From assembly GCA_017399305.1 (NCBI GenBank), contig JAFQDK010000009.1:1-64000 (forward strand): DNA of 64,000 nt. The letters run 5' to 3'. Under the pieces are notes generated by a model. It saw nothing but the letters and a program-made list of their open reading frames with translations. It had not been told where the DNA came from and made no database searches. Position numbers and translations under genes: made by a program. Source of the stretch: Clostridia bacterium. GTDB taxonomy: Bacteria; Bacillota; Clostridia; Oscillospirales; CAG-272. How positions within the stretch are numbered: the first letter of the stretch is position 1; each line of letters begins with the position of its first letter. Shown one piece after another: positions 15,659 to 28,276 of the stretch.

Positions 15659-16611
15659 AAACTGTTTATCTGTGCCAAAGTGCTGACAATATAAAAGATG
15701 TGTACGGTACTGAGGCAAAAGTTTACGATAAAGAATATCTGCTTGGCAATCGTGAGGAATTCAAGGATACCGAATATGTTTTTTCAACTTGGGGAATGCC
15801 GGTATTTACCGAAGAGGAAATAAAAGAGTATCTGCCTTCCCTTAAGGCTGTTTTTTACGGTGCGGGTTCGGTGCAGTCTTTTGCCCGTCCTTTTCTCAAC
15901 CTTGGGATAAAGATCTTTTCGGCATGGGCGGCAAACGCAGTTCCTGTGGCGGAGTATACTGTGGCACAGATTGTACTTGCAAATAAAGGCTTTTTTAAGA
16001 CAATGCGGTATAACAATATAAAACAGGCAAAGTCGATGACACAGAATTATACAGGCAATTACGGTATCAAGGTTGGCATCATCGGCGCAGGCATGATAGG
16101 CAAGCTCGTTTTACAAAAGCTTAAGGATTATGATGTTGACGTGATGGTGTTTGATCCCTTTTTGTCTGATGAAACTGCGAAAGAACTTGGGGCAAAAAAG
16201 ACGGACCTTGAGTCCCTTTTTGCCGAGTGTAGCGTTATATCCAATCATCTTGCAAACAATGAGCAGACAAAGGGGATGCTAAACGGCAAGCTTTTTGAAA
16301 AAATGCTTCCTTATTCCACATTTTTGAATACGGGCAGAGGCGCACAGGTTGTAGAACCTGAGTTAATAAGTATTCTTAAATTGCGCCCTGATATTACTGC
16401 GATTTTAGACGTGACTGCTCCCGAACCGCCGAAAGAGGGTAGCGAGCTTTTTACGCTTGAAAACTGCATCCTGACTCCGCATATTGCCGGCAGTATCGGC
16501 AACGAGGTTCGCCGTATGGGCGAGTATATGACAGCAGAGTATCGGAATTTTATTCAGAACAAGCCATGTCAATATGAAGTGACGCTCAGAATGCTTGAAA
16601 CAATGGCATAG
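15655..16611 (+). CDS. D-isomer-specific 2-hydroxyacid dehydrogenase family protein
   Basis: A 318-residue NAD(P)-dependent oxidoreductase. The Rossmann motif is VGIIGAGMIGK (about residues 139-149). The catalytic Arg lies in LNTGRGAQVVE, the Glu in DVTAPEPP, and the His in LTPHIAGS, the normal Arg-Glu-His set. It should reduce a 2-keto acid or oxidise a D-2-hydroxyacid. It overlaps the isomerase gene by 4 nt and is the last gene of that operon. A sugar-acid substrate is inferred from the partner only. The N-terminal half is divergent compared with typical lactate or glycerate enzymes. Confidence 0.85.
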   Translation: MKTVYLCQSADNIKDVYGTEAKVYDKEYLLGNREEFKDTEYVFSTWGMPVFTEEEIKEYLPSLKAVFYGAGSVQSFARPFLNLGIKIFSAWAANAVPVAEYTVAQIVLANKGFFKTMRYNNIKQAKSMTQNYTGNYGIKVGIIGAGMIGKLVLQKLKDYDVDVMVFDPFLSDETAKELGAKKTDLESLFAECSVISNHLANNEQTKGMLNGKLFEKMLPYSTFLNTGRGAQVVEPELISILKLRPDITAILDVTAPEPPKEGSELFTLENCILTPHIAGSIGNEVRRMGEYMTAEYRNFIQNKPCQYEVTLRMLETMA

Positions 16612-16648
16612 CATGATAAAACTAAAGTCATATTACGTAAATATCCTT

Positions 16649-16677
16649 TTGACATATATATGATATGGTGATATAAT
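16649..16677 (+). promoter_or_regulatory. Promoter of ATP synthase operon
   Basis: TTGACA (16649-16654) and TATAAT (16672-16677) are separated by 17 bp, both consensus. It lies 35 nt before atpI. Confidence 0.88.
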
Positions 16678-16711
16678 AAGTAAGTAAAAAGTTTTGAAAG
16701 GTGGTGCATTA

Positions 16712-17098
16712 ATGGCTAAAATAGATGAAACCGTAAAAAAAGAAACAGGCTATATTGCAGTTTGGATGATTGTTTTCAGTGCGCTGATGCAGGCGGTTTT
16801 CTTAGTGGTGCGTCACTGGGATTATACAGTGTTGCTTGGAAACATACTTTCGGGTGTGCTTGGAGTGGCTAACTTTTTACTTTTGGGGCTTGCGGTACAG
16901 AGCGCAGTAGGGAAAGAAGAAAAAGAAGCCAAGGAGACTATGCGAGCTTCACAGTCTGTCAGAACGCTTCTCTTGTTTGTCGTTGTTGCGGTTGGTGTTT
17001 TGCTTGATTGCTTTAACACCGTTGCGGTAATCGTCCCCCTTTTTTTCCCAAGACTTGCCATTGCTTTCCGTCCCATAGTTAAAGGAGGCGAAAAATAA
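16712..17098 (+). CDS. atpI: ATP synthase subunit I-like membrane protein
   Basis: A 128-residue membrane protein with four likely transmembrane segments, first in the ATP synthase operon, in the place of the AtpI assembly factor that helps build the c ring. The sequence itself is weakly conserved, so the name rests mostly on position, size and topology. I start at ATG 16712 after AAAGGTGG; an in-frame TTG at 16694 has no site. It abuts the atpB start with no gap. Confidence 0.75.
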   Translation: MAKIDETVKKETGYIAVWMIVFSALMQAVFLVVRHWDYTVLLGNILSGVLGVANFLLLGLAVQSAVGKEEKEAKETMRASQSVRTLLLFVVVAVGVLLDCFNTVAVIVPLFFPRLAIAFRPIVKGGEK

Positions 17099-18291
<1,193 letters not shown>

Positions 18292-18294
18292 GAT

Positions 18295-18801
18295 ATGCAA
18301 ACTTTAGATGTCATTTCTGTCAATCTGTGGCAGATTTTGATTTCTCTTCTCAACCTTCTTCTGGTTTTTCTTATCATAAAGAAGTTTTTGTTTGCTCCCG
18401 TCAAGAAGATGCTTGCCCAAAGGCAGGCTGTCATTGATTTGCAGTATGCAGATGCAGAAAAAGCAAAGACAGATGCACTTGCTGATAAGAAAGCATGGGA
18501 AGAGAAGATTAAAAATGCCGACAGTGAGGCAGACACAATTATAAAAAAAGCGTCCGAAAATGCGAAGTTCCGCGGAGACAGAATTGTATCTGATGCGCGC
18601 GAAAAGGCAGACGGCATAATAAGGGCTGCCGAGATGGAAGCGGCGCTTGAAAGGAAAAAGGCGGAGGACGCTATCAAGCATGAGATAGTTGTTGTTTCTA
18701 CCGCACTTGCTGAAAAAATGATAGCTCGCGAGGTGAAGCCAAGCGATCACCGTGAGCTTGTCGATTCGTTTCTTGAAAACATAGGTGGCGGCGATGACTG
18801 A
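18295..18801 (+). CDS. atpF: F-type ATP synthase subunit b
   Basis: A 168-residue peripheral stalk subunit. One N-terminal transmembrane helix (about residues 8-28, LWQILISLLNLLLVFLIIKK) is followed by a long charged coiled coil, normal for the family. It starts 3 nt after atpE and overlaps atpH by 8 nt. In a complete nine-gene operon a single b gene implies a homodimeric stalk. Confidence 0.93.
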   Translation: MQTLDVISVNLWQILISLLNLLLVFLIIKKFLFAPVKKMLAQRQAVIDLQYADAEKAKTDALADKKAWEEKIKNADSEADTIIKKASENAKFRGDRIVSDAREKADGIIRAAEMEAALERKKAEDAIKHEIVVVSTALAEKMIAREVKPSDHRELVDSFLENIGGGDD

Positions 18802-19324
18802 TATCAGCAGAGAATACGCTACGGCACTGTTTTCACTCGGACTTGAAGAGGGAAAAGCCAGGGAGTATTTTGACGCCTTGACAATCGCTTGCAAAGCGTT
18901 TGAAGAGAATCCTGAATATATCGACTTTCTTCATTCTCCCGGCATACCCATTAGTGAGCGGACAGCCGCGCTTGAAGCGGCTTTTTCGGAGCACATTCCT
19001 GAAAATGTACTTTCGTTTTTGCAGCTTCTCTGCGAAAATGGACATGTGCGCTCATTTTTTGAGTGTTTCACCGAGTACAAAAAGCTTCTTGACGAGTCAG
19101 AGCGTGTATCGTTTGCAAAGGTTGCAAGCGCCTTTCCGCTCGATGATACTGAAAAAGCAAACATTAAGCACAAGCTTGAAAAAATCAGCGGTCGCTCGGT
19201 TACTCTTGAATGTACCGTTGATGAAAAACTACTTGGCGGAGTTGCCGTTGAAATGGACGGCAAGATCATGGATGGAAGTATCCGTCACCGCCTTAGTGAA
19301 GTGAAGGATGTGATTAGCAGGTGA
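18794..19324 (+). CDS. atpH: F-type ATP synthase subunit delta
   Basis: A 176-residue stalk subunit that links F1 alpha to the b dimer. The N-terminal helical bundle starts [11 protein letters not shown], and the conserved C-terminal region contains [40 protein letters not shown] family signature residues. I choose ATG 18794, with AGGTGG close upstream. GTG 18785 is possible and would add three residues. It overlaps atpA by GTGA. Confidence 0.92.
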   Translation: MTDISREYATALFSLGLEEGKAREYFDALTIACKAFEENPEYIDFLHSPGIPISERTAALEAAFSEHIPENVLSFLQLLCENGHVRSFFECFTEYKKLLDESERVSFAKVASAFPLDDTEKANIKHKLEKISGRSVTLECTVDEKLLGGVAVEMDGKIMDGSIRHRLSEVKDVISR

Positions 19325-20814
19325 GTGCACGACCTGAAGAACTCAGCAATATAATAAAAGAACAAATAAAGAATTATAAATCCCGTATTGAAATGCGCGA
19401 GGTAGGCACGGTTATCCTTGTCGGCGATGGCATTGCAAAAGTATATGGGCTTCGTGAGTGTATGGCAAGTGAGTTGCTTGAATTTGAAGACGGCAGCTTT
19501 GGACTTGCGCAGAATCTTGAGGAGGAGACGGTGTCTGTTGCACTCCTCTCAAATGAAAATTCGATATGTGAGGGTGCCACTGTGCGCCGTACAGGCAAGG
19601 TGCTTTCTGTACCTGTTGGCGAAAACATGCTCGGCAGAGTCGTTGGCGCACTTGGAAATCCCATTGATGGTAAAGGACCTATAGTAACCAGTGATACGCG
19701 CCCGATTGAGGCAGAAGCTCCCGGTATTATCGAGAGAAAGAGTGTATGTGTTCCGTTGCAGACCGGTATTAAAGCGATAGACAGTATGATACCGATTGGT
19801 CGCGGACAGCGTGAGCTTATCATCGGCGACCGTCAGACCGGTAAGACCGAGATAGCGATTGATACCATCATCAATCAAAAGGGCAAAGATGTTATTTGCA
19901 TTTACGTGGCAATCGGTCAGAAAAGCTCTAAGGTAGTACAGCTTGTAAATCAGCTTGTGAGAGCAGATGCGATGAGCTACACGATAGTTGTTTCTGCATC
20001 AGCTTCCGAGACAGCGCCGTTGCAGTATGTTGCGCCATATTCAGGCTGTGCAATGGCTGAGTATTTCCGTGAGCAGGGTAAAGATGTTCTTATCGTTTAC
20101 GATGATCTTTCAAAACACGCGGTTGCATATCGCGCACTATCTCTGCTTATTCGCCGTCCCCCGGGGCGAGAAGCATATCCTGGAGATGTATTCTATCTGC
20201 ACTCAAGACTTCTTGAGCGCGCCGCTTGCGTAGCAGATGAATATGGCGGAGGCTCTATTACCGCGCTTCCTATTATTGAAACGCAGGCAGGTGATGTTTC
20301 TGCGTATATTCCCACCAATGTTATCTCGATTACCGACGGACAGATTTTCCTTGAGACCGAGCTTTTCCATGCAGGTATCATGCCGGCTATAAACCCTGGT
20401 ATTTCTGTTAGCCGTGTAGGCGGATCGGCTCAGCTCAAAGCGATGAAAAAAGTTTCTGGCGAGCTCAAGCTTATTTACTCGCAATACCGTGAACTGAAAG
20501 CGTTTGCACAGTTCGGCAGTGACCTTGACGCTGATACCAAGGCGCGTCTTGCACTTGGTGAACGTATTGTTGAGGTGCTTAAGCAAAACAGAAACTCTCC
20601 TTTGCGCGCAGGCTGTCAGATTGCTATTGTGTATGCGGTAACAAACGGATATCTTAACGATGTTCCCATAAACAAGGTCAAGGAATACGAGGCTATGCTC
20701 TACGCGAAACTTGAAAATGAGTATTCGGCACTGCTTGACCGCTTCGAAAGCGGCTTCTATGAAGAGGAAGATATTGAAATCCTCAAAGAAGCTCTCTTGG
20801 ATATGAAGAGGTGA
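19321..20814 (+). CDS. atpA: F-type ATP synthase subunit alpha
   Basis: A 497-residue noncatalytic nucleotide-binding subunit of F1. The Walker A motif GDRQTGKT lies at about 169-176, and Walker B is VLIVYDD. The family signature [14 protein letters not shown] with the arginine finger region is present near residue 355-370. The start is GTG 19321, overlapping the atpH stop (GTGA), so translation is coupled. Length is normal. Confidence 0.96.
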   Translation: MSARPEELSNIIKEQIKNYKSRIEMREVGTVILVGDGIAKVYGLRECMASELLEFEDGSFGLAQNLEEETVSVALLSNENSICEGATVRRTGKVLSVPVGENMLGRVVGALGNPIDGKGPIVTSDTRPIEAEAPGIIERKSVCVPLQTGIKAIDSMIPIGRGQRELIIGDRQTGKTEIAIDTIINQKGKDVICIYVAIGQKSSKVVQLVNQLVRADAMSYTIVVSASASETAPLQYVAPYSGCAMAEYFREQGKDVLIVYDDLSKHAVAYRALSLLIRRPPGREAYPGDVFYLHSRLLERAACVADEYGGGSITALPIIETQAGDVSAYIPTNVISITDGQIFLETELFHAGIMPAINPGISVSRVGGSAQLKAMKKVSGELKLIYSQYRELKAFAQFGSDLDADTKARLALGERIVEVLKQNRNSPLRAGCQIAIVYAVTNGYLNDVPINKVKEYEAMLYAKLENEYSALLDRFESGFYEEEDIEILKEALLDMKR

Positions 20815-20818
20815 CGGC

Positions 20819-23308
<2,490 letters not shown>

Positions 23309-23309
23309 A

Positions 23310-23343
23310 AAAAGAAGCCTTTCTTTGTTGAAAGGCTTCTTTT
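23310..23343 (+). terminator. Terminator of ATP synthase operon
   Basis: AAAAGAAGCCTTT and AAAGGCTTCTTTT pair perfectly around an 8-nt loop. Confidence 0.92.
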
Positions 23344-23361
23344 AAGTTTTATACATATTGA

Positions 23362-23391
23362 TTTACAAAATACGCAGGTCTGTGTTATAAT
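23362..23391 (+). promoter_or_regulatory. Promoter of orphan small transcription unit
   Basis: TTTACA (23362-23367) and TATAAT (23386-23391) are 18 bp apart, with TGTGT just before the -10. Confidence 0.7.
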
Positions 23392-23439
23392 TAACACAGG
23401 CAGATAAACAGTTTTCAGTGAGGTAATAACTGCACCAAA

Positions 23440-23592
23440 ATGATAAGCAACAAGAGTTCTATCGAAATTGTTGTTATTTTGGGCAGACCGAATTGTATTA
23501 CGGGACTTGATGAAGGAATATTTCGGTCAATACATAGATTTGATAGCGAGCATATAAATGTTATGTCTGAAGCACGTTTTAAAACACTTTGA
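23440..23592 (+). CDS. Possible 50-residue protein in its own transcription unit
   Basis: A 50-codon ORF (start MISNKSSIEIVVILGRP, end TLQ-less …EARFKTL) lies between a good promoter at 23362-23391 and a strong terminator at 23606-23636. The only ribosome site is a weak GAGGTAAT about 14 nt upstream. There is no membrane segment and no recognised family. A hydrophobic strand (IEIVVIL) suggests a folded piece, so it could also be a remnant of a larger alpha/beta protein. The alternative is a noncoding RNA of about 240 nt in the same place. Confidence 0.4.
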   Translation: MISNKSSIEIVVILGRPNCITGLDEGIFRSIHRFDSEHINVMSEARFKTL

Positions 23593-23605
23593 CAAATACG
23601 TTTTT

Positions 23606-23636
23606 AAAAGAGACCGCGTTTGGCGGTCTCTTTTTT
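23606..23636 (+). terminator. Terminator of orphan unit
   Basis: AAAAGAGACCGC-GTTTG-GCGGTCTCTTTTTT, a 12-bp stem with T tail. Confidence 0.9.
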
Positions 23637-23689
23637 CTGTTGGTTTTATAAACATAAGAATTTTTAACCATTATTTCGGGAGTTATGAC

Positions 23690-23717
23690 TTGTATCGCGG
23701 TATGTTTTTGCTATAAT
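23690..23717 (+). promoter_or_regulatory. Promoter of GH3 gene
   Basis: TTGTAT (23690-23695) and TATAAT (23712-23717) are 16 bp apart. The spacer begins CGCGGTATG, slightly like the shared promoter block. Confidence 0.6.
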
Positions 23718-23753
23718 TGAAATGTAAAGCTATAAACACAGGGGAGATTGACC

Positions 23754-25916
23754 ATGATGGATTTTGAAAAGCTTATTTCGCAGATGACCTTTGAAGAGAA
23801 GGTCGGTCAGCTTGCGCAGTACAATGCAAATGTATGTATGTCTATCGACGGTGAGATAACAGGTCCTGCTACTCAGCTTGGGCTTAAAAAAGAGGACGTT
23901 TGCAAGGTCGGAAGCGTTTTAAATTTCAGTTGTGTTGAGGATATGCAAAACATCCAGAAAACGCATCTTGAAAATGACAGAAACAAGATTCCAATGGTGT
24001 TTATGATGGATGTTATCCACGGATTTCGCACTATTTTTCCGATACCGCTTGGCCTTGCGTGCTCGTTTGATACTGAGCTTGCGGCGGAGTGCTCGAAAAT
24101 GGCAGCACTTGAAGCATCGGCAAACGGTGTCAACGTTACATTTGCCCCCATGGTTGACTATGCACGTGATGCAAGATGGGGCAGAGTAATGGAAACTTGC
24201 GGCGAGGAGCCTTTGTTAAGCAGTAGAATAGGAGCCGCTTGCGTCAAGGCATTTCAGGGTGATGACATGAAAAATCCCGATAACATCGGCGCTTGTGTAA
24301 AGCATTTTGCGGGCTATGGCGGCGCCGAGGCCGGTAGAGATTATAACACGGTTGACCTGGCTGAGCGGACCTTGCGTGAGTTCTATTTTCCGGCATATAA
24401 GGCTTGTATAGATGCTGGGGCAAAACTGCTGATGCCTTCGTTCAATTCATTAAACGGTATCCCCTCTGTTGCAAACAAGTGGCTTATGAACAAGGTTCTG
24501 AGAGAAGAATGGGGCTATGACGGTGTTGTAATCAGCGATTACAATGCGCTTGGCGAACTTATCACACACGGCGTTGCAAAGAACGGAGAAGAGGCGGCAA
24601 AACGCGCATTTGATTGCGGATGCGACATTGAAATGTGCTCAAGTGCATATTATCATAATTTGAAAAAACTTGTTGATGATGGCGTTTTTAACGAGAAAGA
24701 TATTGACGCGGCTGTACTTCGCGTGCTTAAATTCAAAGAAGCACTGGGCCTGTTTGATGACCCGTATCGCGGAGCATCGAGAGCGCGCGCAGATGCGGTG
24801 ACTTTAACTAAAGAGCACCGCGAGATCGCAAGAAAAGCTGCCGCACGCAGTGCAGTATTGCTCAAAAATGAAAACGTGCTTCCGTTTAGCACAGATGTAA
24901 AAAGTATTGCGCTTATCGGCCCGTTTGCCGATGAGCATAAGATACTCGGTATGTGGAAGTGCAATGGACGCGTTGAAGAGAGCGTAACTGTGTATGAAGG
25001 AGCAAAAGCGGTGCTTCCCAATACTAAAATCACTGTCGTAAAGGGTTGTGGCAATGAGTTTAACGATTTGGATAGATCCGGCTTTGACGAAGCGGTAAAA
25101 GCGGCAAAAAATGCTGATGTTGTTGTGCTTTGCCTTGGTGAGCCGATGGACTATAGCGGAGAGGGCAACTGCCGTACAGATATTCGCTTGCCCGGAGTGC
25201 AAGAAGAGCTTGCGGCGGCGGTTGCGGCGGTAAATCCGAATACGGCGGCGCTCATTTTTAACGGAAGACCGCTTGTGTTGAATGAGATTGCAAAGACCGT
25301 ACCTGCAATTCTTGAGATGTGGTTCCCCGGCACAGAGGGCGGCAGTGCGGCTTGTGACCTGCTTTTCGGCAAGGCAAATCCGGAGGGCAAACTTACAATG
25401 TCATTCCCAAAAGCCACAGGACAGTGTCCAATTTACTATAACCATACAAATACAGGCAGACCCAAGCCTGTGGCCAAAGATGAAGAGCGCCTGTATTATA
25501 ACTCAAATTATATTGATTGCGGAAATCTTCCTCTTTATTCATTTGGTCACGGCTTGTCATACAGCAATTTCGTGTATGAGGATATGGCTATTGACAAGGC
25601 CGAGATGACAAAGAACAGCGAAATAAACGTGAAAATCACCTTGTATAACGACAGTGACAAAGAGGGCAGAGAGACTGTCCAGCTCTATATGCGTGATATG
25701 GTTGCAAGCGTTGTCCGCCCTGTTCAGCAGTTAATAGATTTCAAGAAGGTCGCACTTGCCCCTCACGAGAGAAAGACGGTAGAGTTTACCGTTAAAGAGG
25801 AGATGCTCAGATTCTGGAATTTTGAAAACGAGCTTGTGTCCGAAAGTGGCGAGTTCCGCCTTTCAACCGGCTATGCCGACCACCTTGTTCACCCGAAGAT
25901 GTTTACACTTAAATAG
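23754..25916 (+). CDS. Cytoplasmic glycoside hydrolase family 3 beta-glucosidase
   Basis: A 720-residue GH3 enzyme that releases terminal beta-linked glucose or xylose. The TIM barrel carries CVKHFAGYG (about 190) and the nucleophile Asp in VVISDYNALGE (about D262). The alpha/beta sandwich domain follows (VVLCLGEP, EGNCRTDIRLPG with a likely acid/base Glu), and a fibronectin-like domain closes the protein (about 600-720). There is no signal peptide, so it acts on imported oligosaccharides. ATG 23754 follows GGGGAG; TTG 23748 and ATG 23757 are alternatives. It is monocistronic, ending at a 16-bp bidirectional terminator that includes its stop codon. Confidence 0.93.
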   Translation: MMDFEKLISQMTFEEKVGQLAQYNANVCMSIDGEITGPATQLGLKKEDVCKVGSVLNFSCVEDMQNIQKTHLENDRNKIPMVFMMDVIHGFRTIFPIPLGLACSFDTELAAECSKMAALEASANGVNVTFAPMVDYARDARWGRVMETCGEEPLLSSRIGAACVKAFQGDDMKNPDNIGACVKHFAGYGGAEAGRDYNTVDLAERTLREFYFPAYKACIDAGAKLLMPSFNSLNGIPSVANKWLMNKVLREEWGYDGVVISDYNALGELITHGVAKNGEEAAKRAFDCGCDIEMCSSAYYHNLKKLVDDGVFNEKDIDAAVLRVLKFKEALGLFDDPYRGASRARADAVTLTKEHREIARKAAARSAVLLKNENVLPFSTDVKSIALIGPFADEHKILGMWKCNGRVEESVTVYEGAKAVLPNTKITVVKGCGNEFNDLDRSGFDEAVKAAKNADVVVLCLGEPMDYSGEGNCRTDIRLPGVQEELAAAVAAVNPNTAALIFNGRPLVLNEIAKTVPAILEMWFPGTEGGSAACDLLFGKANPEGKLTMSFPKATGQCPIYYNHTNTGRPKPVAKDEERLYYNSNYIDCGNLPLYSFGHGLSYSNFVYEDMAIDKAEMTKNSEINVKITLYNDSDKEGRETVQLYMRDMVASVVRPVQQLIDFKKVALAPHERKTVEFTVKEEMLRFWNFENELVSESGEFRLSTGYADHLVHPKMFTLK

Positions 25917-25950
25917 AGAAAATCCCACGCCCAACGTGGGATTTTCTCTA
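25914..25950. terminator. Bidirectional terminator, 16-bp stem
   Basis: TAGAGAAAATCCCACG (25914-25929) and its perfect complement (25935-25950) flank CCCAA. It ends the GH3 gene on the plus strand and is placed to end the isomerase gene on the minus strand. Confidence 0.92.
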
Positions 25951-25988
25951 TTTGCACTGCGCAAGAATCATTTCTTCAAGCTTCTTTT

Positions 25989-26870
25989 TTACTTGATTCT
26001 GTTTTCTTCTACTCTTTTAGTCAGATACTTTCCTATTGTTCCTGCATAGTTAAAGGCATTTTCGACAAGCTCGTCCGGTACAGAAAAATGTGTCATGGCG
26101 ACTTCATATGTAAAGTCGCCGCTATAGTTGATTTCGCCGAGAGCGGCTGTAATGCTGTCCCAATCGAGTTTGCCTTGATACGGCAAAAGATGTGTGTCGT
26201 TTGTATAATCGTTGTCGTGAATGTGCAGCGCCTTTAAACGGTCGTGGCCGAGTGCGCGGATAAAATCTGCTGGGCTGTGCGGATTGTCCGGCAGCACAAC
26301 ATGTCCAACATCGAGGCAGGCAACCATATATTCGCTGTCGAGCGTATCAATATAGCGGACAAATTCATCAATGGTGGAGCAGGTATCAAAAGTAATGTTT
26401 TTTCTTATACGGTGCCTTTGCCACATGTTTTCTACACCGACCTTGATTCCATATTCCTTGCAATAGGGAATAAGCTTTCCGTAATAGTCCATGTTGAGCT
26501 TGAATATCTCTTCTTCATGCCCTTTGTATTCCATATGGTGGAGAGGGTGTACAACACAGATTTTCGCACCGAGCAAAGCGGATATTTCAAGCGTTTTTAC
26601 AAACACATCAAAGTGACCATCTTCATCCCACTGCTTTGCAGGAAAACGAAAAGGCGCATGTGTCTGGTTGAATTTCATGCCCTCGTTTTCTACTGTGCGG
26701 CGTATGTCTGCCACAGCGTTTTTATAATTTGCTGAGAGAAAAGGCGAATCCTTTTCGTCAAGTGTAATAAAACAATCCAAAGCGGTAAAGCCTGCTGCTT
26801 TTGCCATTTGCGCTGTGTTATCAATACCGAATTTTTTAAAAAGTTCTCTTGTGTTTAATGACAGTTCCAT
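25989..26870 (-). CDS. Sugar phosphate isomerase/epimerase, TIM barrel
   Basis: A 293-residue protein of the xylose-isomerase-like TIM barrel family. Metal-ligand segments are visible: GVENMWQR (Glu), ACLDVGHVV (Asp and His), ALHIHDND (His and Asp) and FTYEVAM (final Glu). This is a complete metal site. There is no signal peptide. It lies downstream of a sialidase-like lipoprotein gene in the same direction (30 nt gap) and faces the GH3 gene. The two may process sugars released from glycans, but the substrate is not determined. It is a distant relative of the 14924 protein. Confidence 0.85.
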   Translation of the reverse strand: MELSLNTRELFKKFGIDNTAQMAKAAGFTALDCFITLDEKDSPFLSANYKNAVADIRRTVENEGMKFNQTHAPFRFPAKQWDEDGHFDVFVKTLEISALLGAKICVVHPLHHMEYKGHEEEIFKLNMDYYGKLIPYCKEYGIKVGVENMWQRHRIRKNITFDTCSTIDEFVRYIDTLDSEYMVACLDVGHVVLPDNPHSPADFIRALGHDRLKALHIHDNDYTNDTHLLPYQGKLDWDSITAALGEINYSGDFTYEVAMTHFSVPDELVENAFNYAGTIGKYLTKRVEENRIK

Positions 26871-26900
26871 AGTAATGCCTCTGTATAATTTTATTGAATC

Positions 26901-28136
26901 TTATTTGTCTGATAGCGTTCTTACATCGGCGCGGCGGATCCTCAGCGTTGGTGTAACCGAGCCGTCGTTTATTCCTGCGCCGCCTGAAAAATACACATAC
27001 TCGCCGTCACAGAAAACAGAGTTCCAGACCATATAGCCGTTTATGGGATCTTCAAAGATGTCCGGCAGAGTTGTAAAGCCTTTAGCAGGTCCGCCGGTTG
27101 TAGCAGAAAGCCTGGTATCGACAGTGATAACATCGTTTGAAATCACAGCGCCATATACGCAATTCAAAACTTCATCATTGACTCTTATTCCTTTAAAGCC
27201 GTCTTCAGTCATGTAGGAAATGATAACTCTGCCATCGGGAAGCGTGGTGATATATGGTGCCGCACAGCGATCTCCGCCGGTAATGTCGGCAGGAGCTACT
27301 ACCGGAACGGGGTTTGACCAGGTCTTTCCGTCTGCAGATAGCGAAATGCTTATTACAAACACGCTTTTTCCAAATGTAAGACCGCGAAAACGGTGGTGGT
27401 AATCCTGTGTTTCAATTACCATAGCATATCCGCCGTCTTTCAGCTTGGTGATGACAGGCATACCGTCACGCGAGTTGCGTTTTACACCGTCTACAGCTAC
27501 AACTGCATTGCTCCACGTTTTTGCTGAAATGTCATATTCGTGGTAAACTATGTTTTGTTGCGGACCTATGTTATTTACGTTAAGGTCATCTGAATAGAAT
27601 AAGAGAACGGTATTGGCGTCAGGCTGAATCATAAACGGTTCCCAGTATCCGTGAAAGCCATCGGTGGTGGCTTCTGCAATGATAACCTCGTTTGCAAAGG
27701 TTTCGGCGTTGTCATAAGAGGTCATAACGCGGATAGAGGTGTAGAATTCGCCGCTTTTATAATTCTTGGTGCGTGCACGGTAAGAAACCAGTACAGTTCC
27801 GTCATCCATTACGAATCCCTGCCAGTTTTCAAGGCTGAGTGTATGTGCTTTTCCTGTGGCAGAGGTGACAACGGTAGCGGCGTTTTCGGAAATGCGCTTT
27901 TTGTTCCATGATTCTCCATGGTTACAGCTTTTATAGAGAATATCGTCGTTAAAAAACATAAGAGTTCCGTCTCCGAGAACTTCAAAACGGGCATATCCGC
28001 CTGGTACAAGCGCAGGAGTTATACTTTCGTCATCAAAAACGATGTTGCTAATGTCGGCAGATGCAGAGCTGTCTGCACCGCAAGATGTGGCGGAAAGCAA
28101 AAAAAGAATAGACATAAGAAGTAATAACGCTTTCAT
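26901..28136 (-). CDS. Sialidase-like beta-propeller lipoprotein
   Basis: A 411-residue exported protein with a lipobox-like end to its signal peptide (LLSATSC, Cys about 19). The rest is a six-bladed-propeller type sequence with Asp-box motifs: SCNHGESWNKK, SYDNAETF and SADGKTWSN. Such proteins cleave sialic acid or other terminal sugars, or only bind glycans. Arg residues for a triad exist (VLVSYRARTKN), but I cannot confirm catalysis. ATG 28136 follows AGGTG; a GTG nine nt upstream is possible. It is followed by a sugar isomerase gene, which supports a glycan role. Confidence 0.8.
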   Translation of the reverse strand: MKALLLLMSILFLLSATSCGADSSASADISNIVFDDESITPALVPGGYARFEVLGDGTLMFFNDDILYKSCNHGESWNKKRISENAATVVTSATGKAHTLSLENWQGFVMDDGTVLVSYRARTKNYKSGEFYTSIRVMTSYDNAETFANEVIIAEATTDGFHGYWEPFMIQPDANTVLLFYSDDLNVNNIGPQQNIVYHEYDISAKTWSNAVVAVDGVKRNSRDGMPVITKLKDGGYAMVIETQDYHHRFRGLTFGKSVFVISISLSADGKTWSNPVPVVAPADITGGDRCAAPYITTLPDGRVIISYMTEDGFKGIRVNDEVLNCVYGAVISNDVITVDTRLSATTGGPAKGFTTLPDIFEDPINGYMVWNSVFCDGEYVYFSGGAGINDGSVTPTLRIRRADVRTLSDK

Positions 28137-28226
28137 AGTGTTCACCTGTTAGTGTTTTATTCACCATCATTATATATTATCGTGAAAGGCGAGTCAACTG
28201 TATTTGAAACAGCAACAGATAGTTGC

Positions 28227-28256
28227 TTGTAAAATCCCGCGGCTTTGTGCTACAAT
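28227..28256 (+). promoter_or_regulatory. Promoter of HTH/zinc-ribbon gene
   Basis: TTGTAA (28227-28232) and TACAAT (28251-28256) are 18 bp apart, with CCGCGG inside the spacer at 28237-28242. Confidence 0.55.
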
Positions 28257-28276
28257 AGTTTTGAGGTGATGATTTT

